Shown in pieces: positions 58,251 to 64,000 of a stretch of 64,000 bases of DNA. Within the stretch, counting starts at the first letter, position 1. Each line of letters starts with the position of its first letter. Position numbers and translations under genes: made by a program. This DNA is from Piezodorus guildinii (lineage: Eukaryota; Arthropoda; Insecta; Hemiptera; Pentatomidae), in assembly GCA_023052935.1 (NCBI GenBank), contig CM041292.1, forward strand, positions 146,816,439 through 146,880,438, in the 5' to 3' direction. The notes under the pieces were generated by a model. The model was not told where the DNA came from, did no database searches, and saw only the letters and a list, made by a program, of their open reading frames with translations.

Positions 58251-60120
58251 CTCTTAGGTTCTTTATTTTCAAACGGTTATAAAATTCCCAATTTATGGTT
58301 GTAATTGTTCCAAAAGGCGCTTTTCAGTGATCACTAGTTACTATATCATTAGAATGTTAAATTAGTCTGTTTGGTTCTTTTAAAAAGCCAAGGCTTCACA
58401 AATATTTTACGTTAAATTAATTTAAAATGATTTCCCAATGCCATATGGCGGACCCCCTAGTTGGGATCAACTGTGTTAAATAATAATTACATTTTTAGGA
58501 CTTTAGTATATCGTTCGGGAATTTAAAAATATTGACAGCTAAATTAGTCTTCAGAGGAAAGAAGATGATTTTGGTTGTATTTTCTGGAAAGGGGCGAAGA
58601 GGAAAACACTTGTACAGAAGCCCCGTCATCCTAATGTTCCGCCATATTATTAGTTCCGCCACAGGAGTTTGATGACTGATAATTAACTACTTCTTTGTGA
58701 ATACGTTTTAGCTGTAGCCACCTGTAGGTCACTAGTAATCAGGAATATAAAAACATGAGAACGGTATGAAGGTTACTCTAGCTGTTACCTACAAAGTTGT
58801 TTCAACTCAAAAAACGTTTTACAGCACAGCCTGGTTAATCGATTTATTTTTTTGTCATATTCGATGAAATTTTTAGAAAATATCAAAACAGTTATTTCAG
58901 TATTTCTGATTCATGAGAAATTCTCTTATTTCGTATCAATATGCATTAAAAATAGGACCTTACAAGGTAAAAGGGGTTTCGTGATCAAAACGAGAAAGGC
59001 CTAACGAGTACTCAAATGTCTAATGTTCCAATGTGATTTATCTCATTTTGAAGGACTGCGACTGATTTGACTTTTTAGTAAACGTTGGCTTAATATGTTC
59101 TGAAATTTAAAAAAAAAAAAAAATTATTATTATTATTTTTTTTTTCAATACTAGCGACTCGCCCTCGCTTCCCTCGGGGAAAATTTACTTGAGGTGACAT
59201 TTATGTTTTAAAAATTCACTATCTGATCGATTCATAGTTTATCACAGAAGTCAAAATTCGCGAGATTATTTTATATTAGATAGAGATGACAAGAGAAAAA
59301 GAGACTTAAGTGCTGTAATATTCAACACTAACACTCTTGGAAACACCTTAAATTTAAAAGAATCAAATGGACTAAATAATACAACAAAAAAATAATACCT
59401 CTTATAACAGCGAGGTTATGCTGTGTATAATAAAACGAAACTGAAATAAACAACGGTTCATATTTTTTTATTTTAATTTTTAAATGAACCATTTAAAACA
59501 AACAAAAGAGCTTAATTCAGTTTTCATGATAATCCTATTTGGTTTAAAGGGAAATATCTGTTTGCATGAATAGTCTTTAAAGTACAAATAATTAATAAAA
59601 ATATCAGTTTGTGGATTTTTAAAAACTTTCCATTAATTTAATTTACTTTCTCACGGTTTCGTGAACAATATCATTTTCAAAATCTTGAGTACTGTATGGA
59701 AGAGTATAACTCGTACGATACGATACTTTTTAAGTTTTATGAAAACTTAATACGTTTTAACTTATAAACATATGTTAGTAGTAATGTTTGCAGTGAGGAA
59801 GAATATGGTGATTCAGTATTGCCACCGTACAGTATCGTACAAGTTATATGTATCGAAAAAGATACAATTGTAAATTGTAAGGATATACATACATATATAT
59901 ACAAAATTTTTTTTGTTACACCAAAAAGTTAAAAATTGTCTATAAAAATATGATTTATGTACACACTTCTATTGTATGAGGACTTCCCCGATTGCAATAA
60001 AAATATATTCTATCCTATTATAAATAGAGAGAGGAGACCTTAAGTTAATTAAAATAAAATCTATTTACAATAGTTTTCGCATTGCTGATCTACGTACACT
60101 ACCGCCACCTCTAAAATAAA
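58251..60120. other. mostly empty; short interspersed repeat at 59145-59290
   Basis: At 59145 the sequence atactagcgactcgccctcg, then cttccctcgggg, starts a segment of about 145 bp. It resembles interspersed-repeat ends seen widely in invertebrates (a 'ctagc gac(c/t)cgcc ... cggg' start); it is single copy here. The rest is AT-rich. Confidence 0.3.
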
Positions 60121-60133
60121 GTTATTGACTCAC

Positions 60134-60223
60134 CTGCTCCGAGGCGTGGCCAGAACTCATCTTCATCCTCCTCGTCCTTCCTTTCCGTGGGCATCCCAGC
60201 GGCTCACTGCACCTTGGCACCTG
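60134..60223 (-). CDS. putative first coding exon of a host gene
   Basis: On the minus strand an ATG at 60194-60192 opens 20 codons: MPTERKDEEDEDEFWPRLGA, an acidic stretch ending in FWPRLGA. They are followed by one base and a consensus donor, CAG|GTGAGT (exon end 60134, intron from 60133). An in-frame TGA lies 12 bases before the ATG, so this is a credible start. A possible acceptor, tgttgttcag, just above 60223 with a tactaag branch-like word would make the exon 90 bp. Composition is GC-rich against an AT-rich background. I do not recognise the protein. The remaining exons would lie to the left, in or beyond this window; none could be joined with confidence. The intron phase is 1. Confidence 0.5.
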
Positions 60224-60362
60224 AACAACACTCTTAGTACTTAAAACTGGCACTTGGATATCGGGTGAGGTAGTTCAAGTCTGTCCAAGATTTTGTAAGT
60301 TAGTTAGGTCTTAGTCACCACTTGGATCCAACGAAGTATATTAATGTACTGAATTTATATCA

Positions 60363-60612
60363 GGGAACTCATGGCTGAGTGGCTAGTGCGCTTAGTCTCT
60401 CACGCCAAAAGTTGTGAGTTCGAATCCCAGCACCATAAGCATATAATAAAATGGGGATTCACTCACAGCCCCTCCCCTGGGTATGTAAGTGAGACCCGTC
60501 AGCATACTGGTGGCTAATCGCAGGGAGTGATGACACTACCATATAAAATTTCATCGAGAAACATGCACATATTCTCCCAGGAGATTGCAGCCCGTCGTGC
60601 CAGAGAGAGAAA
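60363..60612 (+). mobile_element. SINE-2 copy with tRNA-like head
   Basis: The head has an A box tggctgagtgg (60371-60381) and a B box gagttcgaatccc (60415-60427), like a Ser/Leu-type tRNA with its long variable arm. The body then matches 1960-2255: ggggattcactcacagcc, the gtatgtaagtgagacccgtc block, gtggctaatcgcagggagtg and gcccgtcgtgcc. A short A-rich tail follows. Confidence 0.82.
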
Positions 60613-61009
60613 AAAAATTTTATCACTTTAAAAACTATATTTATTATTGTTAACTTACGGTATAACTACAACTGATTTGACCATATCAGAACGTATTGTC
60701 ATGGATTAAATTTGCATGTAGTGCCATTAGTGTCTAAAATACACTATTACGTTTCCATCAGTATATTATACGTTTTTTGTGCCACTCATATTTCAGGAAT
60801 ATATTTGTATTGCTTAATTACTAAAAACTTAATTTGATATATTATTAAAACTCTTAACAGCAATGTATTTCACCTATAAATCTTCAGGAAAGAATCGCCT
60901 TAATCATGTTGTCTAAATCCGTCAAGTGGTTTAAAAAGATTTAGCGGAAAACAAGAATCGCTAAATATGTTGATATATATTGAATATTAAATAGTTTATT
61001 TTGTAAGGG

Positions 61010-61120
61010 GAATGCAGGCTGAGATAGTTTGGGTGTCGGTAAAAAAAATATTAGAAAATAGTAAAATAATATTTATAACCAAAGGATCGACCCAAATAGG
61101 TTAATAAATTGTTTTTCACT
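61010..61120. repeat. single decayed arm of foldback family D (copy D2)
   Basis: It matches in reverse the right arm of D1: gctgagatagtttgggtgtc, ggtaaaaaaaatattagaaa, atagtaaaataatatttat and ggatcgaccc. Confidence 0.5.
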
Positions 61121-61800
61121 ATACATACAACAATCTCACTTTTGCAAATAACAAAAAATAAAATAAAAAAATATGCAAACACAAAATGTCATTCACTACG
61201 ACATAAATATTAAATATAGTTTAATGATCTAAATTTTTAGAACGATAAGTAAGTTAATGTTCTCTTTTTATGAAAATTCAACAAATCAATAGGTTTTAAG
61301 GACGCCTGTATCCAAGCTAAACACGGTTACGTTTTCTCATCACCGCAACAGTCTAACAAACGAATTTTCAAAAGAACTTAATTTCTCAAAATCGTAATGA
61401 TCACAAGTTAGATGATATTTTTTCATAGATGATAAATGTATAAATATAATCTATGAAAGTATTTAAATATTTGTTTCTCAACAAATGGAGAAACATTACC
61501 ACTGATTCACAGAAATAAGAGTAGTAATGTAGAGGAATCAAATAACGATAGAAGATAAAATAAATACAATTTTATATAAGAAGTATATACAATTTTATAG
61601 AGAGTGATGAAGACCCATAAACGTAAATAATTATTGTTACTATACAATTTATTATTTTTTTCAGAATTTTTCATGACAACAGATAATTAATTCTAGGACT
61701 AATAGATGGAATTCTTCATGGAAACAAATTTAAACTAGTGGAATTCATTTAAAAAATAAGTGAATGTCTTACAATAAATTCTACATGAAAATTCAATGAC
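61121..61800. other. AT-rich stretch without recognisable genes
   Basis: Nothing that I can support. Confidence 0.45.
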
Positions 61801-62191
61801 ATATGAGACGTTGATTTCCAAAAGGTACTATATCCATTCTAAGAAATTTTACAGAAAGCGCGAAAATCTCTCATTACTATATTATTAAACTGGCTAATTT
61901 GGGTCTTTTCGCATTAAAATCTATAAGTGTGTTTTTACTATATTAATAACATCATATTAAAGTTATGAAATAAAATGTTTTAGTATGATTTGGAATGAAA
62001 CTAAATGCGTAATTAGTACTTATAGAAAATGAACGAATTTCTAAATTGCTTTTTTTAAGGACTTGAGAGCTCATTAGATAGAATCAAATAGAAGATTTAG
62101 ATCACACAAAGGGTTGAGAATACAAATATGTAAAAAAGTCAGTTTCGTAAAAAATGTCCTTTAGTACCTTTTGGAAATCAACGTCTCATAT
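61801..62191. mobile_element. MITE family R2, 391 bp, perfect 30-bp TIRs
   Basis: The 30 bases at 61801-61830 (from atatgagacgttgatttcca) are exactly repeated in reverse at 62162-62191. The inside is AT-rich and non-coding. A decayed relative lies at 17085-17425. The target duplication is not clear because the ends lie in TAT-rich sequence. Confidence 0.8.
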
Positions 62192-62719
62192 ATCTCACTG
62201 ACTATTGATAATATTGATAAAGACGTGTAGTAACTGAGTCTAATGACTCTATGAAACCTCATCTGGCAGTTAAAAAAAAACATGAGATTTAGCTTGGCAT
62301 AGGTTCAGCCTATATTAGTTTCTTCTTTATTTATTTATTTTCCTATATCTATTCCTGTCACATTTTTAACACATTTACTTACAGAGAGTATAGAAAGAAT
62401 TTTATTTGAAAAAAGATTAAACTGTAGTCTATTACTAAATTAAAATCAATTATAATAATTTCTCGAGAACTAGGAATTATATCTGATTATATATAGGAAT
62501 TCAATAATCATTGAAGGTCAGTGCCTATGTTACCTCTATAATATTCAACCCTAAAAATTATAAGTAAAAACAAAACAAATCGTTGAAACAGCAGCAGTAA
62601 AAGTAATACATTGTAAACGAATAGGTGTTATAAATAATGCATCTTATAAAGGGTATTGTCACAGAGAATATTTTTTTATATATTTAATGAAGTGAAATCT
62701 TCTAAATGTCCTAACTTGA
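62192..62719. other. AT-rich stretch without recognisable genes
   Basis: Nothing that I can support. Confidence 0.45.
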
Positions 62720-63010
62720 AAAAACAAAACAAATATTTATCCTAAAATTGTATTCTGATTGAAATAGCCTGACAGTTTGACAAGTTTTAAATGCCGGTAT
62801 TTAAAATTGTCTTTCTCTAAAGTACCTTTAATTTTGTAGATTAAAAAAGATTGACCGTATCATCTTGTTAGCAATGGTTAAATATGTTAGATGAACGAAT
62901 TCGATATCCAACTAAAGGAGGAAACAGAAAAAATATTTGTTATACAATTTTAGTGTTTTTAACTTTAAAACAGCTCTGGCGACTTTAACTGGTTAAGAAT
63001 GGCGACTTTA
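62720..63010 (-). repeat. repeat family R1, copy h, partial
   Basis: The words ttctgattgaaatagcctga, ctctaaagtacctttaattt, tatcatcttgttagcaatgg and atccaactaaaggaggaaac follow the order of R1 copy g. Confidence 0.6.
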
Positions 63011-63129
63011 ATTAACTAAGAATTAAAAAAAAATACAATACTTAAAATAGTCCTAACAATATGAAAATCGGGCATATCCTTCGATTCGAATAATATTGAT
63101 TCCAAGAGAAATATTTTATTTAAAAAAAT

Positions 63130-63310
63130 AACTTTAGGCGTTTAAATGTCTTTGTATAAATATTGTTTGTTTTAATTTGTTTTATTAAGAGATAATACAA
63201 TCTGCCACCTTCTGGGGCAATGAGTATTAGAGATAGAATAAATCATTCATACCATATGTACATTCGTGTATAAATATTAGTAATTTATTTTAGTTTAGAT
63301 CGTCTTCACC
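63130..63310 (-). repeat. repeat R4, second copy
   Basis: On the minus strand it corresponds to 39040-39160 of the insertion in foldback A4. The shared words are gccaccttctggggcaatg (63203-63221), a near match of gagagataaaag, and accatatgtac. Confidence 0.5.
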
Positions 63311-64000
63311 TTTCGAATTAGTATAGACTATTAATAATAATAAATAAAGTTAATAAATTGTTGTAATGAAAACAATTGAAAAAAAGAAAGCTTGCTTCTT
63401 ACAAGTACAAAAATATTATCGATTATTTTTTCCTGAGTGAATAGTTTTTATTACTTAAAAAAAAAATTACGATCGGCGGCCTGCGAAATAAGGCGCTATA
63501 TTAATCCACAATCCTCGACTTTATGAGGCAGATGATATTCTCATTTCCATGCGGTAATTCAATACTTTATTAACTTCATATAAATGGGAGCAGAAAGGTT
63601 ATGTCGAACCATGCCTAGAGAAATTATACATCTAATATATATTTATTTATATCGTATTCAAAATTATATTGAGAAAGAGGCCTAAATCATCACATATAAT
63701 TGACAGAGATATCGAAGAAATATAATAATCAAGCGGCGAAATAGCTGTCAAAACAGATTATGAATAACACGACCTGAACTGCACGAAGCTGGCTAGTACC
63801 AATCAAATATTAGAGGTTTCAGCAATGATTAGGTTTCGCAAGGGTTTCATGTTTGATATTTGTTTAGCAATATATATGTATATTTATATATTCAGGTTGG
63901 CTTAGAGTAAGTAAGAACATGGATAATTTTTAAATATTGTTGATTAAACAATGAAAAATATCAAACGAGAGAGAGTCCGTTCCAAGTGAAATTTTCAAGT
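63311..64000. other. AT-rich stretch without recognisable genes
   Basis: One small GC-rich word, gatcggcggcctgcgaaata (63472-63491), is unexplained. Otherwise empty. Confidence 0.4.

Noticed and set aside
60371..60427. a functional tRNA gene
   Set aside because: A and B boxes are present, but the acceptor stem does not close and a SINE body follows.
1..64000. CRISPR arrays, bacterial operons, rRNA genes, viral genomes
   Set aside because: No regularly spaced direct repeats, no ribosome-binding-site-led gene clusters and no rRNA core words were seen.

Overview
The window is AT-rich, non-bacterial genomic DNA. It has long A/T runs, (TA)n microsatellites, poly(A)-tailed retrotransposon copies, tRNA-derived SINEs and a spliced-gene exon signal. 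The mix of a Jockey-type non-LTR retrotransposon, tRNA-headed SINEs, Tc1-like remnants and Penelope-like (PLE) fragments points to an invertebrate, most probably an arthropod. I cannot name the species from the sequence.

Most of the window is a layered cemetery of mobile elements. The one element that is nearly whole is a 5'-truncated Jockey-like LINE at 2545-6149. It has a 12-bp target-site duplication (TSD), the end of ORF1, a 4-nt ORF1/ORF2 overlap, and an ORF2 broken by a single frameshift. Older pieces of the same or sister LINEs lie at 13695-14440, 35731-36276, 41200-41985, 46975-47300 (minus) and 50605-50825. A second LINE type is at 12230-13085, with 3' ends also at 25370-25412 and 42615-42790. 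A third type is at 51900-52375, and an isolated endonuclease scrap is at 13380-13500.

Three tRNA-derived SINE families are recognisable. SINE-1 is at 1318-1535, 10340-10588, 31195-31365, 40565-40835, 44645-44697 and 48093-48376. SINE-2 is at 1960-2255 and 60363-60612. SINE-3 is at 48996-49313 and 57109-57290, and its tail reads as poly(T) on the SINE sense strand.

The most interesting layer is a set of about ten foldback elements (families A-D). Each long inverted repeat carries a CTGATGA...GAAACG core that looks like a hammerhead ribozyme. They have an asymmetric tail of about 30-40 bp on one side, and several have TSDs of 10-15 bp. They probably derive from Penelope-like retroelements: an inverted pair of GIY-YIG endonuclease fragments of PLE type sits at 8640-9099, just beside one of them. 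DNA-transposon-like material includes a Tc1 remnant (27288-28025), a TIR element (14719-15163), a MITE family with 30-bp perfect TIRs (61801-62191, older copy 17085-17425), and a roughly 0.85-kb interspersed repeat family R1.

The only good evidence for a host gene is a short minus-strand exon at about 60134-60223. It has an upstream in-frame stop, an ATG, 20 codons and a consensus CAG|GTGAGT donor. If real, much of the window to its left could be the first coding intron of that gene. No rRNA, functional tRNA, CRISPR or bacterial-type gene is visible.
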